64,000 nt of DNA from Streptomyces glaucescens. GTDB lineage: Bacteria; Actinomycetota; Actinomycetes; Streptomycetales; Streptomycetaceae. Positions 49,793 through 59,489 of this stretch are shown piece by piece (positions within the stretch are counted from its first letter, which is position 1; every line of letters begins with the position of its first letter). Made by a program: the position numbers and the translations under genes. A model generated the notes under the pieces. The model made no database searches, was not told the DNA's origin, and was given only the letters and a program-made list of their open reading frames with translations. Location of the stretch: assembly GCF_000761215.1 (NCBI RefSeq), contig NZ_CP009438.1:1582501-1646500 (forward strand), read 5' to 3'.

Positions 49793-51411
49793 GGCCGTAC
49801 CGCCGAGGGGGTGCCGTCCTCGGCGGCCGGCTGGGGCACGGGGTAGTCGGCGAGGGCCGGGGAGAGGGCGAGGCCGGCCGCGCGCAGCATGGACAGGCGC
49901 TGGTGGTAGGCGGCGCCGGCCATCAGGTGGCGGGCCACGTCGGCGACCCGGCGGTTGCGGGGGGCGGCCAGATAGGTGCCGCGCACCCATGAGTTGAAAC
50001 TGCCCATCGCCGGCCCGCACCAGATCTGGTAGTCGACGGCCCGGTCCGCGTCGCCGGTCTTCGCCCAGCGGGAGGCCATGCCGAGGTACCAGCGGTAGAC
50101 CAGCGCGGCCTTCCGCTTGGGGTGGCCCGCGGCGCGGGCGAGCTGGGCGGGGTCGCGGCGCTCGAAGTAGGCGGCCGTCTCCGCCCACACGTCCTCCAGG
50201 GGCCGCCGGAAGACCTGCTGTTCCAGCCGGGCGCGCACGGGGGCGGGCAGGTCGTCGATGCCGTCGTGGGCGCGGTACAGCTCGTACAGCTGGCGGGCCC
50301 GCATCGGGAAGAGGGTGCCGCGCTTGAGCACCTGGAGTTCCACGCCCATCTCGAACATGTCGGCCGCCGGGGCCATCTCGCAGTCCGCGAGGTCGGCCTG
50401 GGCCAGCATGTCCTTGACCCGCTCGGAGGTGCCGGCCTCCACGCAGGACTGGTTGACGGACCCGGTCACCACGTAGTCGGCGCCCATCGCGAACGCGGAC
50501 CAGACCGCCTCCGGGGTGCCGATGCCGCCCGCGGCGCCCACCCGGATCCGCTCCGGCCGGTCCAGCTCCGCCGCCAGCGCGTTGCGCCGGCGCAGGAGGA
50601 CCGGCAGCTGGGCGGGCAGGGGGCGGCGGTCGGTGTGGCCGCCGGAGTCGGCCTCGACGGTGATGTCGTCGGCGAGCGGCACCCGCGCGGCCAGCCGCGC
50701 CTGCTCCTCGTCGATCGCCCCGTCGGCAAGCAGGGCGCGCACCATCGGCTCGGGTGCCGGCCGCATGAACAGTTCGGCGATCTCGGTGCGCGACACCTTG
50801 GCGATCACCCTGTTCTCCGCGACCACCCCGTGCGGGCCGCCCGGGCGCAGCCCGGCGAGCCGGTAGCGCACGACGTGCGGGGTGAGCCCGAGGAACGCGG
50901 ACGCCTCCACGCACCGCACCCGGTGGCGCAGGTACAGGTCGACGGCGGTGCGCTCCAGGCGTTCCTCGCTGGGGCTGTGGATCAGGTTGCAGGCGTACGG
51001 CAGTCCGGGGATCTCGGCGGTGAACCGCCGCAGGGCCCGATCCACGGTCTCCGGGAGCAGGCCGGCCGCGCCGTACGAGGCGAGGTAGCCGGCCCGGGCC
51101 AGGGCGATGACCAGGTCGGCGGAGGCGATGCCGCCCGCCATGGCGCCGCTCATGTACGCCTGCCGCACCCCGTGGGCGCGCAGGAAGGCGGCGCTGCCGA
51201 GGCGTTCCGGGCCCAGTGGCGGCACGGCGGCGACCACCTCGTGCTCCCCGTCCGGCCGGACGGCGCCCCCGGTGGCGGCGCCGAGGCCGTGGGGGCCGCG
51301 CAGGATGTACACGGGTTCGTCGAGGCGGGTCAGGGCCTCGCGGATCCCGCTGTCGCCGACCGCGGGGGCCACGGGTCCGCTCCAGCGCGGCCGCGGCTGC
51401 TCGGTGCTCAT
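49789..51411 (-). CDS. PfaD-family enoyl reductase of PUFA/polyketide synthase
   Basis: The 540-residue protein is the stand-alone FMN-type enoyl reductase of PUFA synthases (PfaD, 2-nitropropane dioxygenase fold). Motifs include EPVYILRGPHGLGAATGG, YMSGAMAGGIASADLVIALA, GYLASYGAAGLLPETVDRAL, VEADSGGHTDRRPLPAQLPV, RVGAAGGIGTPEAVWSAFAM GADYVVTGSVNQ and DMFEMGVELQVLKRGTLFPM. It reduces trans-2-enoyl groups on the ACPs in trans and so decides where double bonds remain. The C-terminal RKAALVYRWYLGMASRWAKT is also typical. It follows the PfaC-like gene by 27 nt. Confidence 0.95.
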   Translation of the reverse strand: MSTEQPRPRWSGPVAPAVGDSGIREALTRLDEPVYILRGPHGLGAATGGAVRPDGEHEVVAAVPPLGPERLGSAAFLRAHGVRQAYMSGAMAGGIASADLVIALARAGYLASYGAAGLLPETVDRALRRFTAEIPGLPYACNLIHSPSEERLERTAVDLYLRHRVRCVEASAFLGLTPHVVRYRLAGLRPGGPHGVVAENRVIAKVSRTEIAELFMRPAPEPMVRALLADGAIDEEQARLAARVPLADDITVEADSGGHTDRRPLPAQLPVLLRRRNALAAELDRPERIRVGAAGGIGTPEAVWSAFAMGADYVVTGSVNQSCVEAGTSERVKDMLAQADLADCEMAPAADMFEMGVELQVLKRGTLFPMRARQLYELYRAHDGIDDLPAPVRARLEQQVFRRPLEDVWAETAAYFERRDPAQLARAAGHPKRKAALVYRWYLGMASRWAKTGDADRAVDYQIWCGPAMGSFNSWVRGTYLAAPRNRRVADVARHLMAGAAYHQRLSMLRAAGLALSPALADYPVPQPAAEDGTPSAVRP

Positions 51412-51438
51412 GAGGTGTCTCCTCCGGGGCTGGGGCGG

Positions 51439-54400
51439 CTAGTCGTGGTGGATCTCGATGCCCAGGTCACCGAGGCGGTAGATGCGCAGGGCGGACTTCC
51501 AGACGTGTCCGTCGCCGGTGAGCACGATCCGGCCGGGCTCGCGGCGGATCTCCTTGACGTGCACGTCGAACTCCATGCCGGGGTCGTCGCGCAGGATCTG
51601 GCCGCGGTAGGACCAGGTCGTCTCGGTGCCGCGCAGCAGCGCGAAGCGCGGGTTGCGCAGGCCCTCGGTCAGTCCCGTCTCGACGGCGTACACCTGGAGC
51701 CCTTGCAGCAGTGCTTCCACGCCGAGCGAGCCGGGCATCACCGGGTCGCGGTGGAAGTGGCAGGAGAAGTACCACTCGTCGGGGCGGACGGTGCGGTGCC
51801 CGCGCAGGTAGCCCTGCCCGTGCTCGCCGCCGCCCGGCAGCACGTCCAGCCACTCGACGAGGTCGAGGTGGCCGCCGGCCGGGCGGGGCGCGGTGCCCGC
51901 GGTGCGTTCCCGGAAGGCGGGCAGGTCGATCCGGCGGACGCCCGGCGGCCGTGCGGGCCGGGCGTCCAGCCAGGGCGGCACGGACCGCCCCTTGTCGAGC
52001 CCGACCTGGCGGGCGAGGGCCTTCTCGTTGAAGTAGCCGAACAGGGACTCGCCGGTGTAGAAGACCTCGCCGTCGCAGGAGAGTTCGTAGGCGAAGTTCT
52101 GCAGGATGGAGCCCGGCATCCGGTCGCTGGACAGCAGCGTGGAGCGGTGCTGGACGGTCCTGCCGCGCAGGTCGAGGTCCTTCAGCAGGGTGGCGCGGCC
52201 GTCGAGGTTGCGGATGCTGAACCGCTCCTGCGGGAAGGGCAGGGTGGCGCCCAGGTAGTAGCCGAGGAGGATCGCCGCCTGGAGGCTGGACTCCATGTAG
52301 ACGCAGTTCGGCATGTACGGGTGCCCGTTGTCGGCGTAGTACCAGGCGTCCTCCGGCACGTCGTACTCGGTGACCATGACCGCTCCGCGCCGGAGGGTGC
52401 CGCGGGTGCCGTCGAGGCGCATCACCCGGTCGACGAAGAGGAAGTCGCCGTTGGGGATGTACGGCGCCCGGCTGTCGGCGTAGATCTCGAACTCGGGGCC
52501 CATCGCCACGGCCAGGTCGCCCTTCGCGGCGTGCGCCATGTGGAACTCGTTGAGCAGCGCGGGCTCTCCGGTGGCCGGGGAGAGCCGGCCCAGGAAGTGC
52601 GGCACCTCTCCCCCGGCCTGCGGCCGGTACGGCGTGCCGGGCTTCTCCCGCAGCCGGATGCCGAGCCCGGTGACGCTGATCGACGGGGTGCCGTCGCGCA
52701 GCACGACCACGTCGGCGACGAGCGCGGGCCGGGGCAGCAGGGTCAGTTCGGTGATGTCGATGCGGTACTCGACGCGTTCGGTGCGCGGGGTGATCTGCCC
52801 GCGCACCTTCACCTCGGTGGTCAGGCCGGGCACCGGCTGGAAGCGGGCGTCGGGGAGGGTGAGGTGCAGGCCGAGGGAGAGCGCGTACACCTCCAGCAGC
52901 TGCACCGCGCCCTCCGCGACGAGGGAGCCGGCGAGGACCGGGTCGTCCGGGAAGTGGCTGGTGAAGTACCAGCCGTCCGGGTCGAGCCGCTTGACCGCCT
53001 CGATCCGGCCGAGGCCGTGCGGGCCGCCGGTGCGGTCGAGGACGGTCACCTCGTCCGCCATCCGCAGCGGCCCGTCGGGCAGCCGCAGGGAGGAGTTGCA
53101 GCCGGGCGGCTGGCGGTGGCCCTCGCCGAAGACGTCCGCGATCCGGCCCTCGGCGAGGGCGTCCAGGTCGGCGGTGGTCAGCGAGGTGCGTCCGGTCCGG
53201 GCCAGGGGCTTGAAGCTCCGCTTCCGCGCCGGCACCCCGGCGCGGGCCACGCGTCCCTGCACCAGGCCGGGGCCGGCCTCCAGCTCCTCGTCGGTAAAGA
53301 AGCCGGCGCAGGCGTTGGTGAGCTTCAGGATCAGCTCGCCGTCGGCGTAGCAGTCGTAGTGGAAGAAGAACAGCAGGGTGTCGCCCTGGCGGACGAACTG
53401 GTCGATCCAGATGTCGTAGCGCAGGGTCTGCCCGGTGCGGGGCAGGTCGCCGACGAAGCTCAGGGTGCTGTCGAGCAGGCGGTACACCCGCCGGCCCCGG
53501 TTGGTGAAGTCCGCGCCGAGGTAGCTGATCAGCAGCAGGTCGCACTGGCCCGCCTCGATGGTGACGGCGGGCGGCACCTGGCCGTCGACCGCGTACCAGG
53601 CGTCCTCCGGGACGTCGTACTCGGTGCGGATGAAGCTGGGCCGGAACTCGCCCGGCTCGGCGTCCAGTCGTGTCACGCGGGTGGCGAAGAGGTACGGGGG
53701 TGCGGGCAGCCGTACGCGGCGGGAGTAGCCGTCGATGCGGGCGTACCGCGGGCCGAAGACGTTGCCGATCTTGCCGGTGGCGAACTCCAGGAGGTCCCGC
53801 TCGTCCCAGATGACGCCCTCGGGCTTGGGGGCGCGGGGCGGGGCGGGCGCTTCCTGCGGTCCGGACGGGGCCTGCGGTCCGGACGGGTCCTGCGGTCCGG
53901 ACAGTTCCGGCGGTCCGGACAGTTCCGGCGGTCCGGACGGCTGGGCGGGCGGTGCGGTGGCCGACGGGGTGGTGGCCGGAGGGGTGGTGACGGGAGGGCT
54001 GGTGACGGGAGGGGCGTCGGCCGATGGGGCGGTGGCCGGAGGGGCGGTGGCCGGAGGGGCGGTGGCCGGAGGGGCGGTGGCCGGAGGGGCGGACAGCACC
54101 GCCAGCAGCTCGTCGCGCAATCCGCGCTGTGCGTCCAGCACTTCGCGGTGCGCCTCCAGGATCTCCGCCCGCAGACTGCGGACGAGCGCGAGCGTCGACT
54201 CCCGCTCGGCGGAGCCGCGGCCGGGCTGCGGGGGCACCGGCAGGGGGGCGCCGAAGACCGCGGGGCGTGGGGGGACGGCCGGGGTGCCCGGGGCGTCGGC
54301 GGGCGGGCGCGGGGCCGGCAGGGACCCGGCGGGCGCCCAGGCGGGCGGGGACTCGGGACCCGGGGCGGGGGCGGGTACCGGCGCGGGTGTCCCGGGCGGG

Positions 54401-57400
54401 GGCGGTGCGGTGCGTACCGCTTCCGCGGGGAGCATCGTGATCGGGTCCCGCTCCAGCGCGAGCGCGGGTACGGGCGGACCGGCGGGGCGGGTCGGCATCG
54501 CGGTGTCCCATTCCGTGACGGTGGGGCGGGGGGCAGGCAGGTCCCGGGCGGGACCGGGAGGCCGGGCGCCGGCCGGGACCGGTGTGTCCGAGGGCGGGGG
54601 CGGCGGTGGCTCGGCGGCGGAGCCCCGGCCTGCCGCCGCCCCGGGCCCGGGCGCCGGCCCGGGAGGCCGCGCGGGAACGGTCGCCGGCACCGGCCCGGGA
54701 GGCCGCACCGATGAGGTGGCCGGCACCCGCTCGGGCGTCGGCATCGGCTCGGGGGTCGGCATCGGCTCGGGCGTCGGCACCCGCTCGGGCGTCGGCATCG
54801 GCTCGGGCGTCGGCATCGGCTCCGGCTCGGGCGTCGGCACCCGCTCGGGTCTCGGCTCGGGCTCGGACACCGAGACCGGAGCCGGGACCGGAGCCGGAGC
54901 CGCGACGGGAGCGGGAGCCGGAGCCGGGACCGAAGCCCGGACCGGAGTCCGGACCGGGGCCGGAGTCCGGACCGGGGCCGCGCTCGGCTCGTCGGCGGCG
55001 CCGGGTGCCGTGTCCGCGTCGAGCCGCGCTCCCGCGCCCGCCTTCGCGGGCACGGGCACGGGCACGGTCACGGGCACCGCGCCGGTCTGCCCGGGCGCCG
55101 GGGCCGCAAAGGGCGCCCCGGGCCGTTCGGCGGCCGGCTGGACGGTGGCGGGCAGCGCCCCCGCGCCCGGGTTCTCACGCGGCGGGGCGGGCGACGTGCG
55201 GGGGATCCCGGCGAGCACCGGTGCCGCCGCCCGCGCGACCAGGGGGGCGACCGGGGCACCGCCCACGGGGAAGGCGCGCAGGCCCGGCGCTCGGCGGGCG
55301 GGGCTCGTACGGCGGCGGAACGGAGTGAGGTCGACGGGGACGCCGTGCGCGGCCAGCCGGGCGACCAGGCGGGCGATGTCGGTCGCCCCGCGGGCACCGC
55401 GCCGGTCGACCGGGACGGACAGGTGCGGCTCGTCGCCCAGCGTCTCGTGGATCCAGCGGGTGCAGGTGCTGGACGGGCCGACCTCGATGAAGCAGCGGAA
55501 GCCGTCGTCGTAGGCGCGCCGGACCAGCCGCGGGAAGTCCACCGTCTCCCGCAGGGTGACGGCGATGTTCCGGGCCACCCGGTCGGGGTCGAGGTCGTCC
55601 ACGGGCGCGTAGTGACGGCTGCTGTAGAGGACCAGGCCGCCGGTGTCGCCGGTGGGATAGCGGTTGAGGTCGGCGAGTTCGGGCAGCACGCCGTCCACGA
55701 CGGGGCAGTGCATGACGTGGTTGGCGGGCGAGCGCGCGCTCCGGCAGCCGAGGGCGTCGATGAGGGCGCGGCACTGGGCGGGGTCACCGGCGACGACGAC
55801 CTCGTGGGGCGTGTTGACGTGGGTGATGAAGACCCGGTCGTGACCGGCCACGGCGGTCCGCACCTCATCGGCGGGGGCGAGCAGCACATGCGTGGCCCAC
55901 ACCTGCGCGTCGGGCACCTCGTCGCCCAGTCCCCACAGGGCGCGGACCGTCTTCTTCGGCCCGCGCAGCCGGTCGACGAAGAGCGGTGAGGCGTCGATCT
56001 TCGTGGTGGCGCGGGCCCCCTTGCTCCAGCCGCCCGTCGCGAACAGCATGCTGCTCTCGCCGAGGCTGTAGCCGAGCGCCCCGTGCACCGGCACGCCGAG
56101 CACGTCCCGCACCAGGTCGGTGGCGAGCAGCGCGTAACTGGTGCCGACGGCCAGCATCAGCGGGATGTCGTCGAGCAGTTCGGTCTCGCGGCGCATCAGC
56201 TCGCGCCGGTCGAGCGGGCCGAGGGAGCGCGGGTAGAGCGCCTCCGCGCGCAGCATCGCGGCGGGCGCCTCGGCCTGCGCCTCGAAGCGGGGCAGCAGTC
56301 CGGGGAAGGCGCGGAACAGCGCGCCGCCCAGGCCGAGGTACGAGTTGAAGGCGCCGGGGTAGACGAGGGCCGTCTTCACTGCGGGTCCGCCGGCCGGCCG
56401 GGCGGTGAAGCAGCTCCCGGACGGTGACGTCCACTCGCCTCCCGCCCGGTGGACGCCGGGCAGGTCCTTGAGCGCCTGCTCGGCCTGCCGGACGAGTCCG
56501 GCCGCGTCGTCGGCGACGAGGACGGCCTTCAGCGCGGCGGGCCGGTCCTGTGCGAGCCGGTCCCAGTCGCCGCCGCCGGCGACCGAGTCGCGCAGTTCGG
56601 TGAGGCGGCGCAGCAGGCCGTCGAGGTCGTCGGCGCCGACAGGCACGACCAGGCCGCCGTCGGAGCGGACCCAGTCGGTGGCGGCGACCTCGCCGCGGGT
56701 CTGCGCCCCGCCGAGGACCAGGTGGGCGTGGCTGCCCGCGGTGCCGGTGACGCTGACACAGGCGAGCCGGCGCCCGTCGCGGCGGCGGCGCAGCCAGGGC
56801 CGGGAGTCCGCGGCGAGGAAGAACCCGGAGCCGGTGAGCGCGTCCCGGCCGACGCCGCCGGGCGCCACCGGCTGGTAGGCGTGGTGCAGGCACAGGGCGG
56901 CCCGGATCAGCGAGGCGAGCGCGGAGGCGCAGCCGGTGTCCCCGACGGCGGCACCGGCCGCGGAGAGCGCGGTGCGCAGCTCGCCGCCCGCGCGCGGCGC
57001 GGACCACACCCGGGCGAGACCGGTCAGGACGGCCGGGTCGGCGGTGCCGGTCTCGACGAGTTCCACCTCGGCCGCGGTGACCCCGGCGGCGGCCAGCGCC
57101 TCCTCGGCCGCGGCGGCGACCAGCTCGGGGTCGGGGCGCGGGGAGAGCGTCGGCGAGTGGCGGACGGCGAGCGCGTCGACGGTGGCGTACACGGTGCGGT
57201 CCGGCGGCACCGAGCCGGGGCGGGTGACGACGACGGCTCCGGCGCCCTCCCCGAGCAGCGGCGCGCCGCCCGGTTCCAGCAGGTCGCGGGCGAGGGTCGA
57301 CTCGGGTCCTGCGGCGAGGTCGACGGCGCCGACGAGGACCGCCTCGACGCTGGGGTCGAGCAGCAGCAGCCGGGCGGCGTCGAGGGCGTCGACGCCGACG

Positions 57401-59469
57401 GAGCTGTCGGACGAGACGGTGAACGAGGGGCCGGTGAGGTTCCACAGGGACGAGATGCGGGCGGCCATGATGTTGCCGATGTAGCTGAGGACCTCGTTGG
57501 CCTCGATGGAGTCGTGGATGCCGTCGCGGGCGGCCCGGGTGAGCGCGGCGAGCTGCTCGCCGGACGGGTCGAGTCCGGCCCGCGCGCACCAGGCGGCGAG
57601 TTTGCGGCCGAGCGCGTGGCGGGCGGCGTGCCCGTGCGCGCTGGGTTCCATCTCCATGCCGAGGACGACGGCGACCCGCCGCCCGGTGCCGCCGCGGGCG
57701 CCCCGCTCGTAGCCGGCGTCGCGCAGCGCCTCCTCCGCGACCCGCATCATCAGCAGGTGCTGCTGGTTGAAGTGGTCGAGGTCGTTGGGCGGGATGCGGT
57801 ACGCGGTGGCGTCGGCCTCGAACTCCGCGACGTACGCGGCGTCCCGCGCGCCGCCCGGCAGCGGGCCGGTCTCGAAGCCCCGCCAGCGGTGCGCGGGCAG
57901 CTCGCGTACGACGTCCGTGCCTTCGTGTCCGGCGCGTTCGAAGGCGTCGAGGGTGGTGAGGGAGCCGAAGTGGGCGCCCATGCCGATGACGGCCATCGCG
58001 GGCGGGGCCTGCCGCGGCTCCTCCGGCTCCTCCTCCGGTGCGGTCTCCGGGCCGGACAGGACGACGTGGGCGTTGGTGCCGCCGAAGCCGAACGCCGAGA
58101 CGGCGGCCCGGCGCACACCGTCCCCGGCCGGCCACGGCACGGGTGCGCGGACCACCCGGTCGGCGACCGTGCCGGGCAGCGGCTCCCGCAGTCCGGCGGT
58201 GGGCGGCAGGACGCCGTGGCGGAGGGCGAGGACGACCTTGACCAGGCTGCTCATCCCGGCGGCGGTCAGCAGGTGCCCGATGTTGCCCTTCACCGAGCCG
58301 AGCAGCGGTCCGCGCCCGAAGTACCGTTCCACGCCCTCCAGTTCGGTGCGGTCGCCGATCGGGGTGCCGGTCGCGTGGCACTCGACGTACCGCACGCTGC
58401 GCGGGTCGGCTCCCGCCCTGCGGTACGCGAGGTCGTACGAGGCGAGCTGGCCGCTCACGTTCGGTACCAGCAGGTGCTTGCCGGGGCCGTCGTTGCCGAG
58501 TCCGATGCCCTCGACGACGGCGAGGACGCGGTCCCCGTCGCGGCGGGCGTCGGCGAGCCTTCTCACCGCCACCATGGCCGCGCCCTGCCCGGTGATGATG
58601 CCCCGCGAGCGGGCGTCGAAGGGCTGGCTGGGCGCGCCGTCCGGCGGATAGGCGCGCAGGTCGGAGAAGGACAGGTGGATGACGGTCGGGTCGGGCGCGC
58701 AGACACCGCCCGCCAGCATCAGATCGGCGCGCCCGGTGGCGAGCTGGGCGCAGGCCAGTTCGAGCGCGTACAGCGCGGAGGAGCAGGCGGCGTCCAGGGT
58801 GAAGCGGGGGCCGCCGAGCCCGAGGGCCGCCGCGACGACGTGGGCGGGCAGCCCGCCGGGCCACAGGTTGTGGGCGTCGGCGAGACCCGCGCCGGGACCG
58901 GCGGAGGCGTCCCGCTCTCCGGGCGGGCCGTGGTCCGCCGTCAGGGCCGGGCTGCCGTCCTCCGTCAGGAACGGCAGCCCGGCCGCGGGGAAGCCCGCCG
59001 CCGCGAGTCCCTCGGACACGGCGGCGTCCCACAGCTTCCCCGCTGTCCGGCCGGAGGCCGGGGTGGGGAACGGGTAGTTCCCGAACACCACCCCGGTCCT
59101 CCGGCCTTCTGCCCCGCCGGACGCGGCAGCGGGGGACACACCCGCGTCGGCCAGGGCGTCGTGGGCCGTCCGGAGCGCCCAGTGGAACGAGCGGTCCAGT
59201 CCGGCGAGATAGCCGGCGGGCAGCAGCAGCCCGTCGGGGACGGCGGTGTCGGCCTCGGCGCCGAGGAACCCGCCGCGCGTGCAGGAGATGCGGTGCCGGT
59301 CCCGGTCCTCCCGCGCGCCCGGCCCGGGGGCGAGCGGACCGGGTCCGAAGATCCGCTCGCCGCCGTCGGTGCGGGAGTCCGCACCGTCCATCAGGTTGCG
59401 CCAGTAGGCGTCGGGGGTCGCCGCTCCGGGGAACAGGCAGGACAGGCCGACGATCGCGTAGGAGCCCAT
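51439..59469 (-). CDS. PfaC-like PUFA-type polyketide synthase (KS-CLF-AT-hot-dog x4)
   Basis: Domains of this 2676-residue protein, in order: KS 1-475 with Cys229 (LDAACSS), His365 (VECHATGT) and His399 (GNIGHL). A second KS fold, 491-920, has no active Cys (TVSSDSSVGVD at 684-694) and is a chain-length factor. AT 1030-1385 has GYSLGES with Ser1135. A Pro/Ala/Glu-rich linker spans about 1390-1885. Two double hot-dog (FabA-like) regions cover 1886-2676, with His2172 (YFTSHFPDDPVLAGSL) and His2571 (YFSCHFHRDPVMPGSL). An AT between CLF and DH merges PfaB with PfaC, as I recall for myxobacterial Pfa3; no acyltransferase of the AGPAT type follows. ATG 59469 follows GGAGAGG. Confidence 0.95.
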   Translation of the reverse strand: MGSYAIVGLSCLFPGAATPDAYWRNLMDGADSRTDGGERIFGPGPLAPGPGAREDRDRHRISCTRGGFLGAEADTAVPDGLLLPAGYLAGLDRSFHWALRTAHDALADAGVSPAAASGGAEGRRTGVVFGNYPFPTPASGRTAGKLWDAAVSEGLAAAGFPAAGLPFLTEDGSPALTADHGPPGERDASAGPGAGLADAHNLWPGGLPAHVVAAALGLGGPRFTLDAACSSALYALELACAQLATGRADLMLAGGVCAPDPTVIHLSFSDLRAYPPDGAPSQPFDARSRGIITGQGAAMVAVRRLADARRDGDRVLAVVEGIGLGNDGPGKHLLVPNVSGQLASYDLAYRRAGADPRSVRYVECHATGTPIGDRTELEGVERYFGRGPLLGSVKGNIGHLLTAAGMSSLVKVVLALRHGVLPPTAGLREPLPGTVADRVVRAPVPWPAGDGVRRAAVSAFGFGGTNAHVVLSGPETAPEEEPEEPRQAPPAMAVIGMGAHFGSLTTLDAFERAGHEGTDVVRELPAHRWRGFETGPLPGGARDAAYVAEFEADATAYRIPPNDLDHFNQQHLLMMRVAEEALRDAGYERGARGGTGRRVAVVLGMEMEPSAHGHAARHALGRKLAAWCARAGLDPSGEQLAALTRAARDGIHDSIEANEVLSYIGNIMAARISSLWNLTGPSFTVSSDSSVGVDALDAARLLLLDPSVEAVLVGAVDLAAGPESTLARDLLEPGGAPLLGEGAGAVVVTRPGSVPPDRTVYATVDALAVRHSPTLSPRPDPELVAAAAEEALAAAGVTAAEVELVETGTADPAVLTGLARVWSAPRAGGELRTALSAAGAAVGDTGCASALASLIRAALCLHHAYQPVAPGGVGRDALTGSGFFLAADSRPWLRRRRDGRRLACVSVTGTAGSHAHLVLGGAQTRGEVAATDWVRSDGGLVVPVGADDLDGLLRRLTELRDSVAGGGDWDRLAQDRPAALKAVLVADDAAGLVRQAEQALKDLPGVHRAGGEWTSPSGSCFTARPAGGPAVKTALVYPGAFNSYLGLGGALFRAFPGLLPRFEAQAEAPAAMLRAEALYPRSLGPLDRRELMRRETELLDDIPLMLAVGTSYALLATDLVRDVLGVPVHGALGYSLGESSMLFATGGWSKGARATTKIDASPLFVDRLRGPKKTVRALWGLGDEVPDAQVWATHVLLAPADEVRTAVAGHDRVFITHVNTPHEVVVAGDPAQCRALIDALGCRSARSPANHVMHCPVVDGVLPELADLNRYPTGDTGGLVLYSSRHYAPVDDLDPDRVARNIAVTLRETVDFPRLVRRAYDDGFRCFIEVGPSSTCTRWIHETLGDEPHLSVPVDRRGARGATDIARLVARLAAHGVPVDLTPFRRRTSPARRAPGLRAFPVGGAPVAPLVARAAAPVLAGIPRTSPAPPRENPGAGALPATVQPAAERPGAPFAAPAPGQTGAVPVTVPVPVPAKAGAGARLDADTAPGAADEPSAAPVRTPAPVRTPVRASVPAPAPAPVAAPAPVPAPVSVSEPEPRPERVPTPEPEPMPTPEPMPTPERVPTPEPMPTPEPMPTPERVPATSSVRPPGPVPATVPARPPGPAPGPGAAAGRGSAAEPPPPPPSDTPVPAGARPPGPARDLPAPRPTVTEWDTAMPTRPAGPPVPALALERDPITMLPAEAVRTAPPPPGTPAPVPAPAPGPESPPAWAPAGSLPAPRPPADAPGTPAVPPRPAVFGAPLPVPPQPGRGSAERESTLALVRSLRAEILEAHREVLDAQRGLRDELLAVLSAPPATAPPATAPPATAPPATAPSADAPPVTSPPVTTPPATTPSATAPPAQPSGPPELSGPPELSGPQDPSGPQAPSGPQEAPAPPRAPKPEGVIWDERDLLEFATGKIGNVFGPRYARIDGYSRRVRLPAPPYLFATRVTRLDAEPGEFRPSFIRTEYDVPEDAWYAVDGQVPPAVTIEAGQCDLLLISYLGADFTNRGRRVYRLLDSTLSFVGDLPRTGQTLRYDIWIDQFVRQGDTLLFFFHYDCYADGELILKLTNACAGFFTDEELEAGPGLVQGRVARAGVPARKRSFKPLARTGRTSLTTADLDALAEGRIADVFGEGHRQPPGCNSSLRLPDGPLRMADEVTVLDRTGGPHGLGRIEAVKRLDPDGWYFTSHFPDDPVLAGSLVAEGAVQLLEVYALSLGLHLTLPDARFQPVPGLTTEVKVRGQITPRTERVEYRIDITELTLLPRPALVADVVVLRDGTPSISVTGLGIRLREKPGTPYRPQAGGEVPHFLGRLSPATGEPALLNEFHMAHAAKGDLAVAMGPEFEIYADSRAPYIPNGDFLFVDRVMRLDGTRGTLRRGAVMVTEYDVPEDAWYYADNGHPYMPNCVYMESSLQAAILLGYYLGATLPFPQERFSIRNLDGRATLLKDLDLRGRTVQHRSTLLSSDRMPGSILQNFAYELSCDGEVFYTGESLFGYFNEKALARQVGLDKGRSVPPWLDARPARPPGVRRIDLPAFRERTAGTAPRPAGGHLDLVEWLDVLPGGGEHGQGYLRGHRTVRPDEWYFSCHFHRDPVMPGSLGVEALLQGLQVYAVETGLTEGLRNPRFALLRGTETTWSYRGQILRDDPGMEFDVHVKEIRREPGRIVLTGDGHVWKSALRIYRLGDLGIEIHHD
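53951..54090. repeat. 15-bp minisatellite in the PfaC linker
   Basis: Four perfect copies of GGTGGCCGGAGGGGC occupy 54031-54090, preceded by degenerate copies from 53951. They encode Thr-Ala-Pro-Pro-Ala repeats just before the first hot-dog domain. Such arrays vary in number by slippage, so the linker length may differ between strains. Confidence 0.85.
54722..54860. repeat. 18-bp minisatellite in the PfaC linker
   Basis: About seven copies of an 18-bp unit like GGCTCGGGCGTCGGCATC encode Pro-Glu-Pro-Met-Pro-Thr / Pro-Glu-Arg-Val-Pro-Thr repeats between the AT domain and the hot-dog domains. It probably forms an extended, flexible spacer. Confidence 0.85.
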
Positions 59470-59489
59470 GGGTCTCAGCCTCTCCGGGG